Source: Flavobacterium limicola (GTDB taxonomy: Bacteria > Bacteroidota > Bacteroidia > Flavobacteriales > Flavobacteriaceae). Taken from it: a DNA stretch of 64,000 nt. The notes below the pieces were generated by a model that saw nothing but the letters and a program-made list of their open reading frames with translations, was not told the origin of the DNA and did no database searches. A program made the translations under genes and the position numbers. This document shows, one piece after another, positions 51,829-63,605 of the stretch. Each line of letters opens with the position of its first letter. Within the stretch, counting starts at the first letter, position 1. The stretch spans positions 248,001 to 312,000 of the forward strand of contig NZ_RBXA01000003.1 of the NCBI RefSeq assembly GCF_003634755.1, in the 5' to 3' direction.

Positions 51829-54800
51829 ATGAACAAAGCCGAGCTATCTTATGACGATCTACTTCGAAAAACTAAAGATCAAGAATTACAAATTAATCGA
51901 TTAGTAGAAAAACAAGCGTCATTAGCTAGTTTCAAATTTTTTATTGAAGAGTCTAATCATCTAGTATGTATAATTGGAACAGATGCTTTTTTCAAAGAGA
52001 TTAATCTCGCTTTTTTGGAAATATCAGGATATTCAAAAGAAGAATTATTAAACAAATCTTTTGTCCCTTTTTTACACACTGAAGATCTTGAAAGATCATT
52101 GCAAGAGATTGGAAGTCTCTCTTTAGAAAACCCTACAATTAATTTTGAGAATCGATTTCTAAAAAAGAATGGCGAATATGTCACTATTCAGTGGACTGCA
52201 AACGCTATTTCAGAAGAAAATATTTATGCTATAGGTAGAGATGTTTCAGAGATTAATAAAAATTATGAAAAATTAATTGAAAGTGAAAACTTATTAAACC
52301 ATGCGCAAAAAATTGCGAAAATGGGAAGTTGGGAATTTAATTTAAAAAATAAAAAAATGATTTGGTCTAAGGAATTGTATTCGATTTATGGAATCGATAT
52401 GAAACCGAACCAGAATTTGTTTGAGGAGTTTTTAAATCTTTTTTCAAAAGAGGATGCAACAATTTTTCTAAATAAAATGGATCAATCGATTATCCATAAA
52501 AATCAATTTGAAGTAGAACACAATATTATTTTATCTGATAATAATAAAAAATGGACACATGGAATTGTAATTCCATTGATGGACAATAATGGAAATGTTT
52601 TTGCACTAAGAGGAAATACACAAGATATTACTCAGAAAAAACAAATTGAGGAATCAATAAATGAGCAAGAAGCTGCAGTAGTAAATTATAAATTGAAATT
52701 AATTGAACAAGAAAGCAACGCTAAGTTTAAGAATTACATAGAAAAAGCACCTGACGGAGTTTTTGTCTTGGATGAAAAAGGAAATTATATAGATGTTAAC
52801 CATGCTGCAACTCTATTAACAGGATATTCAAGAAAAGAGTTATTAACAATGAAGTTTGGTAAGTTGTCATCTCAAGAATCTCAGGTAGAATTATATAAAG
52901 AATTTCAAGTTCTTTTAGAAAAAGGGACTGCTAAAAAAGAATTTAAAACTATTCAGAAGAAAGGGGAGGTTAAATGGTGGTCTGTTGAGGCAGTAAGGCT
53001 TTCTGAAAATCGTTTTCTAGGTTTTGTTAAAGATATAACAGAGACCAAAAAAGTAATTGAAACTTTAAAGGAAGAAAGAGATAAGTTTGCTAAAATTGCA
53101 GTGACTTCTCCTGGTTTAATATATTCAATGCGTCAAAATAAAGATGGCTCTTTATGTTATCCCTACGCTAGCGATGCAATCCAGAAAATTTATGGTTTTA
53201 CTTATGAAGAAATAAAAGACGATGCTAATGTCATTTTTTCATTGATTCACCCTGATGACCTAGATTATGTATTACAAAGTATAATTGCCACTAAATCAAA
53301 TTTAATTCCTCTCAAAGCGCAATATCGATATCTACATCCAGCAAAAGGATTGGTATGGCATGATGTTAATTCCTTGCCAGTGGTTGAATTAGGAGGAACA
53401 GTAATTTGTCATGGAATTATTACTGATATCACTGAACGAGTAGAGGCAGAGCAAAAACTGATTAAAGCGAATCGACTCTATTTATTTATCAGCCAGATTA
53501 ATCAGATGATTGTTCGTACCACTGATGAGAAAACCCTTTTTAAAGAGGCATGTACTATAGCTGTTGACTTCGGAAAGTTTAAAATGGCATGGATTGGTAT
53601 GATTGACTTTGATAGTAAAAAATTAGTTCCTGTAATGAAAGCTGGAGAAGATAGTGGGTATCTTTCCATAATTAAAACAATTTCAATTGAAGATATTCCA
53701 GAGGGCAGAGGTCCATGCGGAATTGCTATAAGAGAGGGGAAATATGTTGTTTGCAATGATATTGAAAGTGATTTAATAATGTTGCCATGGAAAGAGGAAG
53801 CTTTAGAACGCGGATATCTGTCTTTAATGGCACTTCCAATAAAAAAATCAGAAAAGGTAATTGGAATCTTTTGTTTTTATGCCAATGAGAAAAACTTTTT
53901 TGATGCGGAAGAAATTGCATTGTTAGAAAAAGCAACTGATGATGTAGCTTTTGCTTTAAAGGTTTTTGAAAAAGAAGCTTTGCGTAAAAAATCAGAAGAA
54001 AAAGTTTTTGAAAGTGAACAACGTTACCAAACACTTGCTGAAGTGTCTCCAGTTGGAATATTTCGCACTGATGCAGCTGGCCTCACTACATATGTTAATC
54101 CTCGTTGGTGTGAAATTTCAGGATTATCTTTTGAAAAAGCACTAGGAAATGGTTGGTTAAAAGCGGTACATGATGAGGATAAAAACACATTATTTAACGA
54201 TTGGACACAGTCTTCCAATAAGCAGGAAAGCTCAATATCAGAATATCGTTTTGTTCGGACTGATGGGTCAATAGCTTGGGTTATGGGACAAGCTATTCCT
54301 GAAAAAAATTCTAAAAATGAGACAATCGGTTATATTGGAACAGTTACAGATATCACTGAACGTAAAATCACTGAACGTTTAATTTTAAAAGAAAAACAGC
54401 TTTCAGAAACGATAATTAATAATTTGCCGGGTGTTTTTTATCTCTATGATAAATCAGGGAAATTTGTAAAATGGAATAAAAATTTTGAAGAACTAACTGG
54501 GTATGATTATGATGAAATTAGTCAAATGAATCCCTTAGACTTCTTTGATGGAGAAGAAAAACAAAAAGTCAAAACAAGAATAGAAACGGTATTTGAAAGA
54601 AAATCATCTGGTATTGAAGTTGAATTCTTTACCAAAAATAAAAATAAAATTCCTTTTTATATTAATTCTTTAGCAATAGAATATGAAGGAAGAAAATGTC
54701 TGTTGGGAATGGGAGTTGATCTTACTGATATAAAAAAAGCAGAGGAAAAAATAAAAAGAGCCAATGAACGATTTGAAATGATTTCTGCGGCTACTAACGA

Positions 54801-57465
54801 TGCTGTTTTTGAAGTGGATTTATTGACAGGAGAAAGTTGGAATAACAAAGCATTTATTGATCTTTTGGGTTTTGGCAGCAGTGAACCAAATGGAATTAAG
54901 AATACTACAATATGGCGATCTAAGATTCATCCAGAGGATAGAGAAAGAGTTATAAAAAAATTAGAAGATTCTTATGCAGGCGCTACAAATTTATGGTCAG
55001 ATGAATTTCGTTTTCAAAAAGCGGACGGGAGTTATGGTATATTTTACGATAGAGGATTTATATCTAGGGATGAATTTGGAAAAGCAATACGTTTGAATGG
55101 AGCATTAACAGAAATTACCGAATTAAAGAATGTTAAGGAAGAACTGATTAATAGCGAAGAAAAATATAGAAGTCTTATAGAACAAGCCTCCGATGCTATT
55201 TTTATTAGTGATATTTCAGGACATTTACTTGAGGTAAATGACAGTGCATGCATTATGCTAGGCTATACTAAAGAGGAACTGTGTACAAAAAACGTAACAG
55301 ATTTATATACGGATGAAAAACTGGAAACAAAGCCTGTACTGCATAATGAATTGCTAAATGATGAGCAAACACTTATCGAGCGTGATATGTTGCATAGTAA
55401 CGGGACATCAATTGCAGTTGAGATTACTGCAAAAATGATTGCTGATGGTCGTATTGTGGCTATCGCTAGGGATGTAAGCGAACGTAAAAATAGAGAGGAA
55501 GAGTTTAAAAAAATGCACAAAAAACTAGAGGCAATACATGAGGCTATTCCTGATTTACTGTTTGAAGTAGATATTAATGGTAAAATTTATAACTACCATT
55601 CCCGTCGTGATGACTTGTTAGCGATGCCTACTAACTTATTTCTTGGTAAAATGTTTTCCGAAGTATTGCCGCCTGAAGTAGCAGATTTGTGTTTATCCGC
55701 AATTAGGGAAGCTTCTGAAAAAGGATTCTCAAACGGAAAACAATATTTCTTGCAACTGCCTACTGGTAAACACTGGTTTGAACTTTCAATAGCACCCATG
55801 CAGGAAAATACAGATCATGATATTCACTTCATTTGTCTTTCCCGTAATATTACAGATGCAAAAGAATCGGATTTAGCGCTGCTGAAAAGTGAGGAACGAT
55901 ACCGTGGCTTATTAAACAATCTGGATGCAGGTATTGTGGTTCATGCTCCTGATACATCCATTATAGTAAATAATGTAAAAGCAGCTGAATTATTGGGTCT
56001 AAGTGATGATCAAATGAAAGGGGTTACAGCCTTTGATCCTACTTGGAGTTTTTTAAATGAAGATAATTCTGTTATGTCCATTGAAAAATATCCTGTAAAC
56101 CAAATTGTTGCAACAAAAAAAGCACTTAAAAATTTTACAATTGGTGTGAGTCGTCCCATCACCAATGATATTGTCTGGCTTTTAATTAATGGCTATCCAG
56201 ATGTTGAGCCTAGTGGAGCGATTTATGAAATCGTAATTAGTTTTATTGACATTACGGAACAAAAGTTGATGGAAATGGAATTAATAAAAGCTAAAGAACA
56301 GGCTGAAGCAGCCAATAAGGCTAAAACTGATTTTCTGGCTAATATGAGTCATGAGATTAGAACTCCATTAAACGGAATTATTGGTTTTACTCATTTATTG
56401 ATGAAATCAAATCTACAGGATAATCTTTTAGGATATATGTCTACTGTTAATGAATCTGCAAAAACGTTAATGCATATTGTAAATGATGTATTGGATTTTT
56501 CTAAGATTGAATCCGGTAAACTAGAATTAGACATTGAAGAGGTCAATCTTTTTGAACTAACGAATCAGGTTATTGATTTATTCAAACATCAAGCTATTCA
56601 GAAAAAAATAAAATTATCTCTAAATATAAGTAGTAATGTACCAAAATATATTTTGACGGACTCTAATAGATTAAAACAGATAATAGTAAATTTATTAGGA
56701 AACGCTATAAAATTTACCAATTTTGGGGAAATAAGCTTGGATATTGATGAAATAACTTCAATACAAAAAAAATGGTCAACCATTAGGTTTTCTGTGAAAG
56801 ATACTGGAGTTGGAATAAAAACAGGTAACAACGAAAAAATATTCAATTCATTTGTTCAGGAAGACAATTCAACCAATAGAAAATTTGGTGGTACAGGATT
56901 GGGTTTGTCTATTTCAAATCAGTTATTAGCTTTGATGGATAGTAAAATCCAATTAATTAGTAAATATGGAGATGGAAGTGATTTTTTCTTTGAAATTAAA
57001 TTTGAAAAATCAAATCATATCAAAAACAAAGAACTAGTACGTATTGAAGCAATTAAAGAAAATTCGGATATTTCGATTAAAGCACTAAATTATAAAAAGG
57101 TTTTAATCGTTGAGGATAATAAAATTAATATGTTCCTAGCAAAAACACTGGTAAAACGAATTATATCTAATTGTACTATTTTTGAAGCCAAAGATGGAAA
57201 TGAAGCAATAGAACAATATAAAAAAGAGCAACCGGATGTTGTTTTGATGGATATTCAAATGCCAAATAAAAACGGATATGAAGCAACTAACGAAATCAGA
57301 AAACTAAAAGGTTCTGAAAATATTCCAATAATTGCAATAACTGCCGGAATAATGGTTGGTGACAAGGAAAAATGCCTGGAAGCAGGTATGGATGATTATC
57401 TGCCTAAACCAATCATTCAATCTGATTTAGAAAAAATACTCTACAAATGGTTGCCTAAAAACTGA
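51829..57465 (+). CDS. Giant multi-PAS/GAF hybrid sensor histidine kinase
   Basis: Soluble sensor kinase of 1,878 residues with no membrane segment. In order: about four PAS domains (residues 15-540), a GAF domain (about 545-715, ending in [19 protein letters not shown]), about six more PAS domains (735-1490), HisKA with [11 protein letters not shown] (His near 1508), HATPase with N box [12 protein letters not shown]1 DTGVGIK and G2 [10 protein letters not shown], and a receiver domain ([14 protein letters not shown], phospho-Asp near 1808 in VLMDIQMP, Lys in LPKP). The PAS boundaries repeat a D-I-T-E-x-K/R signature. Start ATG 51829, not TTG 51814. The final PAS-kinase-receiver block is nearly repeated in the gene at 61317. 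Confidence 0.93.
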   Translation: MNKAELSYDDLLRKTKDQELQINRLVEKQASLASFKFFIEESNHLVCIIGTDAFFKEINLAFLEISGYSKEELLNKSFVPFLHTEDLERSLQEIGSLSLENPTINFENRFLKKNGEYVTIQWTANAISEENIYAIGRDVSEINKNYEKLIESENLLNHAQKIAKMGSWEFNLKNKKMIWSKELYSIYGIDMKPNQNLFEEFLNLFSKEDATIFLNKMDQSIIHKNQFEVEHNIILSDNNKKWTHGIVIPLMDNNGNVFALRGNTQDITQKKQIEESINEQEAAVVNYKLKLIEQESNAKFKNYIEKAPDGVFVLDEKGNYIDVNHAATLLTGYSRKELLTMKFGKLSSQESQVELYKEFQVLLEKGTAKKEFKTIQKKGEVKWWSVEAVRLSENRFLGFVKDITETKKVIETLKEERDKFAKIAVTSPGLIYSMRQNKDGSLCYPYASDAIQKIYGFTYEEIKDDANVIFSLIHPDDLDYVLQSIIATKSNLIPLKAQYRYLHPAKGLVWHDVNSLPVVELGGTVICHGIITDITERVEAEQKLIKANRLYLFISQINQMIVRTTDEKTLFKEACTIAVDFGKFKMAWIGMIDFDSKKLVPVMKAGEDSGYLSIIKTISIEDIPEGRGPCGIAIREGKYVVCNDIESDLIMLPWKEEALERGYLSLMALPIKKSEKVIGIFCFYANEKNFFDAEEIALLEKATDDVAFALKVFEKEALRKKSEEKVFESEQRYQTLAEVSPVGIFRTDAAGLTTYVNPRWCEISGLSFEKALGNGWLKAVHDEDKNTLFNDWTQSSNKQESSISEYRFVRTDGSIAWVMGQAIPEKNSKNETIGYIGTVTDITERKITERLILKEKQLSETIINNLPGVFYLYDKSGKFVKWNKNFEELTGYDYDEISQMNPLDFFDGEEKQKVKTRIETVFERKSSGIEVEFFTKNKNKIPFYINSLAIEYEGRKCLLGMGVDLTDIKKAEEKIKRANERFEMISAATNDAVFEVDLLTGESWNNKAFIDLLGFGSSEPNGIKNTTIWRSKIHPEDRERVIKKLEDSYAGATNLWSDEFRFQKADGSYGIFYDRGFISRDEFGKAIRLNGALTEITELKNVKEELINSEEKYRSLIEQASDAIFISDISGHLLEVNDSACIMLGYTKEELCTKNVTDLYTDEKLETKPVLHNELLNDEQTLIERDMLHSNGTSIAVEITAKMIADGRIVAIARDVSERKNREEEFKKMHKKLEAIHEAIPDLLFEVDINGKIYNYHSRRDDLLAMPTNLFLGKMFSEVLPPEVADLCLSAIREASEKGFSNGKQYFLQLPTGKHWFELSIAPMQENTDHDIHFICLSRNITDAKESDLALLKSEERYRGLLNNLDAGIVVHAPDTSIIVNNVKAAELLGLSDDQMKGVTAFDPTWSFLNEDNSVMSIEKYPVNQIVATKKALKNFTIGVSRPITNDIVWLLINGYPDVEPSGAIYEIVISFIDITEQKLMEMELIKAKEQAEAANKAKTDFLANMSHEIRTPLNGIIGFTHLLMKSNLQDNLLGYMSTVNESAKTLMHIVNDVLDFSKIESGKLELDIEEVNLFELTNQVIDLFKHQAIQKKIKLSLNISSNVPKYILTDSNRLKQIIVNLLGNAIKFTNFGEISLDIDEITSIQKKWSTIRFSVKDTGVGIKTGNNEKIFNSFVQEDNSTNRKFGGTGLGLSISNQLLALMDSKIQLISKYGDGSDFFFEIKFEKSNHIKNKELVRIEAIKENSDISIKALNYKKVLIVEDNKINMFLAKTLVKRIISNCTIFEAKDGNEAIEQYKKEQPDVVLMDIQMPNKNGYEATNEIRKLKGSENIPIIAITAGIMVGDKEKCLEAGMDDYLPKPIIQSDLEKILYKWLPKN

Positions 57466-57473
57466 TTTAGTTT

Positions 57474-57507
57474 AAAAAAAGTGTTATTTATTGTAGCACT
57501 TTTTTTT
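57474..57507 (+). terminator. Terminator of the giant kinase gene
   Basis: Stem AAAAAAAGTGTTA / TAGCACTTTTTTT with one G-U pair and a 7-nt loop, 9 nt after the stop codon. The rest of the 457-nt gap to 57923 is very AT-rich. A TAATTTTG word at 57913-57920 lies only 2 nt before the next ATG and is therefore doubtful as a promoter. Confidence 0.75.
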
Positions 57508-57922
57508 ATTCAAATGTTAAATCATAAAGAAGGTATTTATCTGTTTTTCAGCACTTAATGTGTTTGTTTTATTTTTATTATTCTTTAAAATCATTTTTTT
57601 TTGATTAAATTTAACCTTTATTAGTTGTAAATAAGTTAATTATTTTAATTAAAATAATTGATGGTCGGGTTTTATTAAAAATAATGAATTAAATGTCATA
57701 ATTAAACTATATCTTTATTTTATAAAAGTTCAACAATTGTTAAATAAAATTGGTTTTTTATGAAAGGGTGTATAGTTTTTAAACTTTTTTACTTTTTTAA
57801 AAGCGAATAAACTCCCAGAAAACATATTAAATTAGCCGTTATAACAGTTTAAGTGGAAAGAGTAATTTTTATGAAATACTTGAACCAAATTAATAATTAC
57901 TACAGATAATTCTAATTTTGTA

Positions 57923-60900
57923 ATGACAAAAAATAATCAAATCAGCCTTGAGGAAGGCAAAGTTCTAGATTTGAAACCAAATTTAAGCTTATCCGGAGTC
58001 GATAGCAGTGATTTTCCAATCATTGGTATCGGAGCATCCGCTGGCGGGCTAGAGGCATTAGAATTATTTTTTAAGAACATGCCCAATAACAGCGGTATGG
58101 CATTCGTAGTTATTCAGCATCTTGATCCTACACATGCTGGAATAATGCCTGAGCTATTGCAGAGAATGACCGAAATGAAGGTTTTGCAGGCAGCTGACGC
58201 ACTTAGGGTAAAACCAAATTCAGTATACGTAATTCCGCCCAACAAAAGTTTATCGATATTAAATGGTAGGTTGCATTTATTTGATCCAGTTGAATCCCGT
58301 GGCTTGCGATTACCTATTGACCTTTTTTTTAGGTCTTTGGCATTGGATCGAATGCAAAAAAGCATAGGGATTGTTCTTTCAGGCATGGGATCCGATGGTA
58401 GTTTGGGACTAAGATCCATTAAAGAAAAAAATGGAATTGTACTTGTTCAAGATCCTGCTTCTGCAAAATTTGATAGCATGCCTCGCAATGCAATAGAAGC
58501 AGTAATACCTGATATTGTTGCACCAGTTGAAGAATTACCTGCTAAATTGATTGCTTTACTTAGATATTTTCCTGAACTAAAAAGTATCGAATCTGAAATA
58601 GTTGATGGAGTTAAAAGCAGTCTTGAAAAGATAATAATCCTGTTGCGGGAACAGTCTGGACATGATTTTTCGATGTATAAAAAAAATACTTTGATGCGCC
58701 GTATCGAGAGAAGAAAAGCAATACATCATATTGATAAAATACAAACATATGTGCGTTTTTTACAGGAAAATCCCAAAGAGGTGGAATTTCTTTTCAAAGA
58801 GTTATTAATTGGTGTAACCAGTTTTTTTCGGGATACTGCTGTTTGGGAAAAACTCAGAGAAGAAATTATTCCAAATTTATTAAACGAGGTACCCAACGGA
58901 TATACCATTAGGGTATGGGTTCCTGCATGTTCTACCGGAGAAGAAGCTTATTCCCTAGCTATCGTTTTTGAAGAAGCAATCAAAAAAATAGCAAAACCCA
59001 AAAAAATAAAATTGCAAATTTTCGCCACTGATTTAGACACACTGTCTATCGAAAAAGCTAGAAAAGGAGTTTTTATGCCCCACATTTTAAAGGACGTATC
59101 GCCGGAGCGCATTGAAAAGTTTTTTACAAATGAAAACGGAAATTACCGGGTGAATAGTTCCATTCGGGAAATGATTGTTTTTGCGCCTCATGATGTGATA
59201 AAAGATCCCCCTTTTACAAAACTGGATCTATTGACGTGTCGCAATATGCTGATATATATGGAACCGCAGTTGCAAAATAAACTGATAATGTTATTTAATT
59301 ACAGCCTTAATCCTGGAGGAATAATGATACTTGGAACAGCAGAGACAATTGGAAGCAGTATCAAAGGATTTGAGGTAATTGATTCCAAATTAAAATTTTT
59401 TAAACGTACTTCAAAATCGGCATCCCCGGAATTTACTAATTTTCCAAGCTCATTTTCGCAAACAAAAAGATTAACTACTGATATTATGAAAGAAACTAAG
59501 GTTGTTGAAAATATACAAACCCTTACTGATCAAATTTTGTTGCAGCGTTTTTCTCCTGCAAGTGTATTAGTCAATAATAAAGGAGATATAATTTACATCA
59601 CCGGAAGAACCGGTAAATATCTTGAACCCGTTGCAGGTAAAGCAAACTGGAATGTTCATGCCATGGCCCGCGAAGGTTTAAGAAATGAATTGCCAGGAGC
59701 ATTCCGTAAAGCAATGCAAACTTTTGATTCAATTAAAATTGATAATATAAAGATAGTTGAAAACGGGATTTCTTATTTTATAAATTTGACTGTGCAGCAA
59801 ATTGAAAACCCTGAAGCCTTGAAAGGGATGATTTTAGTGGTATTCAATGATGTGACTTCTACTTTGCAATCAGACGGTAGTTCGGTAAAATCCAAAAAAC
59901 AAAATGTTGCCGCGAAACAACAAGAACTGGAAGCAGAATTGATACGCAGTAATGAAGATTTGAATAGCATTAGAGAAGAGATGCAAACCTCACAGGAGGA
60001 GCTTAAATCTACTAATGAAGAGTTGCAATCCACTAATGAGGAACTGCAGTCCACTAATGAAGAGTTGACTACTTCCAAGGAAGAACTACAAAGTCTAAAC
60101 GAAGAATTGCAGACGGTTAATACAGAGCTTCAAAGTAAATTAATTGATTTTGAACAGGCAAACAATGATATGAAAAACCTGCTCAACAGTACTGAAATAG
60201 CCACTCTTTTTTTAGATAAAGAATTAAACATACGCAGGTTCACTGATCCGGTAACTAAAATATTCAAATTAAGGAATACTGATACTGGAAGACCTTTTAC
60301 GGATTTAGTTTGTGATTTGAAATACCCCGACATGGTAGATAATGCTCTTGAGGTAATCAAAACGCTAATTTCGATTCAAAAAGAAGTAGAGACAAATGAT
60401 GGTAGATATTATTATGTACGAATCATGCCTTATCGCACGCTGGATGACCGTATTGATGGACTCGTAATTACATTTACAGATATAACAGCAGCAAAACAAG
60501 CCGAAGAATCTCTCAAAATGGAAAACCAATACCGACGACTTTTTGAGTCTGCAAAAGATGGGATTCTAATCCTTAATGCTGAAACGGGTATGATAATGGA
60601 TGTTAATCCGTTTTTAGAGGATATGTTAGGCTATTCTCACGAAAAATTTATTGAAAAAACCATTTGGGAAATTGGTTTCTTAAAAGATCTTGTAGCCAAT
60701 AAAGATAAATTTTTAGAATTACAGAAAAAAGAATTTGTCCGTTATGAAAATTTGCCGCTAGAAACCGCCAAAGGGAGAAAAATAAATGTTGAGTTTGTCA
60801 GTAATGTATATCTAGTTAATAATAAAAAGGTAATTCAATGCATTATACGCGATATTTCTGATCGTGTCTTTGTTCAGGAAGCTTTGGCTAATGCCGAAAC

Positions 60901-61246
60901 AAGATACAAACACCTTTTCGAATCGGTTAAAGACGGCATTTTATTTATTGATGTCGAGACGGGAAAAATAAATGCCATTAATCCTTTTTTAACCGATTTA
61001 ATAGGCTCTTCAAAAGAAAATTTTATCGGAAAAGAAATTTGGGAAGTGGATTTTTTTAAAAATATTATTAAAAATAAAGAAAAATTTATTGAATTAAGTA
61101 ACATAAAATCGTTTCGTTCTAATTATCTGGAAATTGAAACGGCAACTGCAAAAAAAATTGATATTGAACTTGTTAGTTCCATGTATTTTATTGGCAATCA
61201 AAAAAACCTCCAATTTTTTATACATGAAATAGCATTGCAAGAATAG
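57923..61246 (+). CDS. CheB-CheR-PAS fusion protein
   Basis: Fusion of a chemotaxis-type methylesterase and methyltransferase with PAS domains, 1,107 residues. The CheB domain (about 31-215) has Ser39 in GASAGG, His66 in QHLDP and Asp158 in GMGSDGS, so its catalytic triad is complete. The CheR domain (about 230-490) has the SAM-binding VWVPACSTGEEAYSLAI and NMLIYM. Then come a PAS-like segment (550-650), a Glu/Gln-rich coiled coil (about 665-745) of repeated 7-residue units, and three PAS domains. There is no receiver domain before CheB. No chemoreceptor, CheA or CheW gene is in the window, so the methylation target is unknown. Confidence 0.94.
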   Translation: MTKNNQISLEEGKVLDLKPNLSLSGVDSSDFPIIGIGASAGGLEALELFFKNMPNNSGMAFVVIQHLDPTHAGIMPELLQRMTEMKVLQAADALRVKPNSVYVIPPNKSLSILNGRLHLFDPVESRGLRLPIDLFFRSLALDRMQKSIGIVLSGMGSDGSLGLRSIKEKNGIVLVQDPASAKFDSMPRNAIEAVIPDIVAPVEELPAKLIALLRYFPELKSIESEIVDGVKSSLEKIIILLREQSGHDFSMYKKNTLMRRIERRKAIHHIDKIQTYVRFLQENPKEVEFLFKELLIGVTSFFRDTAVWEKLREEIIPNLLNEVPNGYTIRVWVPACSTGEEAYSLAIVFEEAIKKIAKPKKIKLQIFATDLDTLSIEKARKGVFMPHILKDVSPERIEKFFTNENGNYRVNSSIREMIVFAPHDVIKDPPFTKLDLLTCRNMLIYMEPQLQNKLIMLFNYSLNPGGIMILGTAETIGSSIKGFEVIDSKLKFFKRTSKSASPEFTNFPSSFSQTKRLTTDIMKETKVVENIQTLTDQILLQRFSPASVLVNNKGDIIYITGRTGKYLEPVAGKANWNVHAMAREGLRNELPGAFRKAMQTFDSIKIDNIKIVENGISYFINLTVQQIENPEALKGMILVVFNDVTSTLQSDGSSVKSKKQNVAAKQQELEAELIRSNEDLNSIREEMQTSQEELKSTNEELQSTNEELQSTNEELTTSKEELQSLNEELQTVNTELQSKLIDFEQANNDMKNLLNSTEIATLFLDKELNIRRFTDPVTKIFKLRNTDTGRPFTDLVCDLKYPDMVDNALEVIKTLISIQKEVETNDGRYYYVRIMPYRTLDDRIDGLVITFTDITAAKQAEESLKMENQYRRLFESAKDGILILNAETGMIMDVNPFLEDMLGYSHEKFIEKTIWEIGFLKDLVANKDKFLELQKKEFVRYENLPLETAKGRKINVEFVSNVYLVNNKKVIQCIIRDISDRVFVQEALANAETRYKHLFESVKDGILFIDVETGKINAINPFLTDLIGSSKENFIGKEIWEVDFFKNIIKNKEKFIELSNIKSFRSNYLEIETATAKKIDIELVSSMYFIGNQKNLQFFIHEIALQE
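60000..60135 (+). repeat. 21-nt tandem repeats encoding the coiled coil
   Basis: Repeated units of about 21 nt within the CheB-CheR gene encode the heptad phrase STNEELQ three to four times, then variants (TSKEELQ, SLNEELQ, TVNTELQ). It is a parallel coiled-coil linker between the enzymatic and PAS parts. Copy number could vary between strains. Confidence 0.75.
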
Positions 61247-61316
61247 AAGCATAATTTATAGAATGGGTTAGTAATTTCAACTTTATAAAAAATTGTAATA
61301 TTTAAAGGTAGCACTT

Positions 61317-63485
61317 ATGGAAAATATTGAGAATAAAGCAGAAGCCCGGATAATTCTTAGACAGAAGGCGGAAGAATTATTACAAAAAAAACAATCAATA
61401 GCTAGTTCCAAACTTTCAGAAGTTGAAACATTAAAACTCATTCATGAGTTAGAAGTGCATCAGATAGAATTGGAGATGCAAAAAGAAGAGCTTATGCTTG
61501 CCAAAGAGCAAGCTGAAATTGCTACTCAAAAATATACTGAATTGTATGATTTTGCTCCAGCGGGTTATTTTACGCTAACAAATTCAGGTAAAGTTGTTGA
61601 ACTCAATCTTGCGGGCTCTCAATTATTGCGAAAGCAACGATCAAATTTACTGAACAGTCAATTTGGTTTCTTTATTTCCGATGATACCAAATCAATTTTT
61701 AATAACTTCTTAGACACCGTTTTTACTAAAGATGTCAAAGAATGCTGTGAAGTTAAATTATTTTTAGAAGATGGATTTCTGATTAATGCTTATCTCACAG
61801 GAATCTTATCAGAAAGCAAAGATCAGGCTCTGATTACCGTCGTAGACATAACAGAACTTAAAGTAACTGAATTAGCACTTAGACAAAGCGAGGAACGGTA
61901 TCGAGAATTATTAAACAATCTTGATGTTGGAATTATCTTGCATGATAAAGATTCTAAAGTAATTTTCTCTAATCCCAAAGCATCCAAACTGATTGGTTTG
62001 AGTAAAGAAAAAATAATAGAAAAACAGGCTTACAATCCGGTTTGGAAATTTATAAATGAGGATTACAAGTCTTTGCCAATAGAGAATTATCCAGTAAATC
62101 AGATCATAAATAGTAAAAAAGGACTCAAAAATTTTATAATTGGAATTAAAAAACCCGATATCACATCCATAAAATGGCTTTTGTTAAATGGTTTCCCTGT
62201 TTTAAATAATGATTTAGAAATTTCAGAAGTAGTGATTAGTTTTATCGAAATCACAGAGCTAAAAAAGTTAGAAATAGAACTGACAAAAGCCAAAGAACAA
62301 GCTGAATCAGCTAATAAAGCCAAATCAAGTTTTTTGACTAATATGAGCCATGAAATAAGAACCCCACTGAATGGAATAATTGGTTTTACTGATTTATTGA
62401 TGAAAACAAATCTTGATAAAAATCAGACTGAATACATGAATACGGTCAATGAATCAGCAACAATACTGATTGAAATTATCAATAATATTTTAGATTTTTC
62501 AAAAATTGAATCGGGTAAATTAGAATTGAATATTGAAGAAATAAATATTTTTAAACTCTCACATCACGTCATTGAAATATTCAAATATCATGCGGGCTTA
62601 AATAATGTAAATTTAATTTTAAACATAGATCAGAATGTTCCTCATTATGTTTTTGCCGATTCTATACGATTGAAACAAATTTTAGTGAATTTAATTGGCA
62701 ATGCCTTAAAGTTTACTAAAGCAGGTAGTGTAACATTAGATATTAGTTGTGATTTCAAATCCGGAGATGAAAATAAATGTTATTTTAACTTTTCAGTCAG
62801 TGATACGGGGATTGGGATAAAAGAGCAAAATCAAGAAAAAATATTCCATTCCTTTATACAGGAAGACAGCTCTATAACGCGTAAATTTGGAGGTACAGGT
62901 TTAGGATTGGCGATTTCAAATCAACTTTTAGCGCTTATGGAAAGCAAGTTGGAACTAAACAGTAAATATGGACATGGAAGTAAATTTTTCTTTACTATCG
63001 AATTAGAAAAATCAGATCATTACGATGTTCCAAATAGCATAGAAAACGACAGTGTTACTGAAAATAATCGTATTTCTTCGAAAGATGTGGCGCATAAAAA
63101 TATATTAGTAGTTGAAGATAATAAAATTAATATGCTTTTGGTGAGAACATTACTGAAATCAATACTTCCTGACAGCACAATATTCGAGGCGTCCGATGGT
63201 AAAATGGCAATTCAGATGTATAAAAAGCAGAAGCTGGATCTTATTTTAATGGATATCCAAATGCCACATAAAAACGGATATGAAACTACTGCCGAAATTA
63301 AACATTTAAAAAAATACAATAAAATTCCAATAATTGCCTTAACTGCCGGAATAATGCTGGGTGAAAAAGAAAAATGCCTGGAATCCGGGATGGATGATTA
63401 CGTTTCAAAACCAATTGTCAGATGTAAATTAGAAGAAGTGCTGTATAAATGGTTAAAAAAAGAATCTCAAAACGAGAATAATTGA
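61317..63485 (+). CDS. PAS hybrid sensor histidine kinase
   Basis: Soluble hybrid kinase of 722 residues. An N-terminal coiled coil (about 1-75, ELEVHQIELEMQKEEL) is followed by two PAS domains (about 75-180 and 190-320), HisKA with [11 protein letters not shown] (His345), HATPase with NLIGNALKFTK, DTGIGIK and GGTGLGLAIS, and a receiver with Asp646 in LILMDIQMP. From the second PAS to the end it aligns throughout with the C-terminal part of the kinase at 51829-57465, indicating duplication. It lies 70 nt after the CheB-CheR gene and is probably co-transcribed with it. Confidence 0.94.
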   Translation: MENIENKAEARIILRQKAEELLQKKQSIASSKLSEVETLKLIHELEVHQIELEMQKEELMLAKEQAEIATQKYTELYDFAPAGYFTLTNSGKVVELNLAGSQLLRKQRSNLLNSQFGFFISDDTKSIFNNFLDTVFTKDVKECCEVKLFLEDGFLINAYLTGILSESKDQALITVVDITELKVTELALRQSEERYRELLNNLDVGIILHDKDSKVIFSNPKASKLIGLSKEKIIEKQAYNPVWKFINEDYKSLPIENYPVNQIINSKKGLKNFIIGIKKPDITSIKWLLLNGFPVLNNDLEISEVVISFIEITELKKLEIELTKAKEQAESANKAKSSFLTNMSHEIRTPLNGIIGFTDLLMKTNLDKNQTEYMNTVNESATILIEIINNILDFSKIESGKLELNIEEINIFKLSHHVIEIFKYHAGLNNVNLILNIDQNVPHYVFADSIRLKQILVNLIGNALKFTKAGSVTLDISCDFKSGDENKCYFNFSVSDTGIGIKEQNQEKIFHSFIQEDSSITRKFGGTGLGLAISNQLLALMESKLELNSKYGHGSKFFFTIELEKSDHYDVPNSIENDSVTENNRISSKDVAHKNILVVEDNKINMLLVRTLLKSILPDSTIFEASDGKMAIQMYKKQKLDLILMDIQMPHKNGYETTAEIKHLKKYNKIPIIALTAGIMLGEKEKCLESGMDDYVSKPIVRCKLEEVLYKWLKKESQNENN

Positions 63486-63605
63486 GTGGTGAAATAATAT
63501 TTTAAAACTATTAAATAAGTATAATAATTGATTTGCTTAATTAAATATTATGTCTTTGGAGTAAATATTCGATTTAATTTTTAGGTGAGAAATAATAGTG
63601 AACTT

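Noticed and set aside
57913-57920. TAATTTTG as the CheB-CheR promoter
   Set aside because: It ends 2 nt before the ATG, so transcription would begin inside the gene, and no later start codon precedes the CheB domain.
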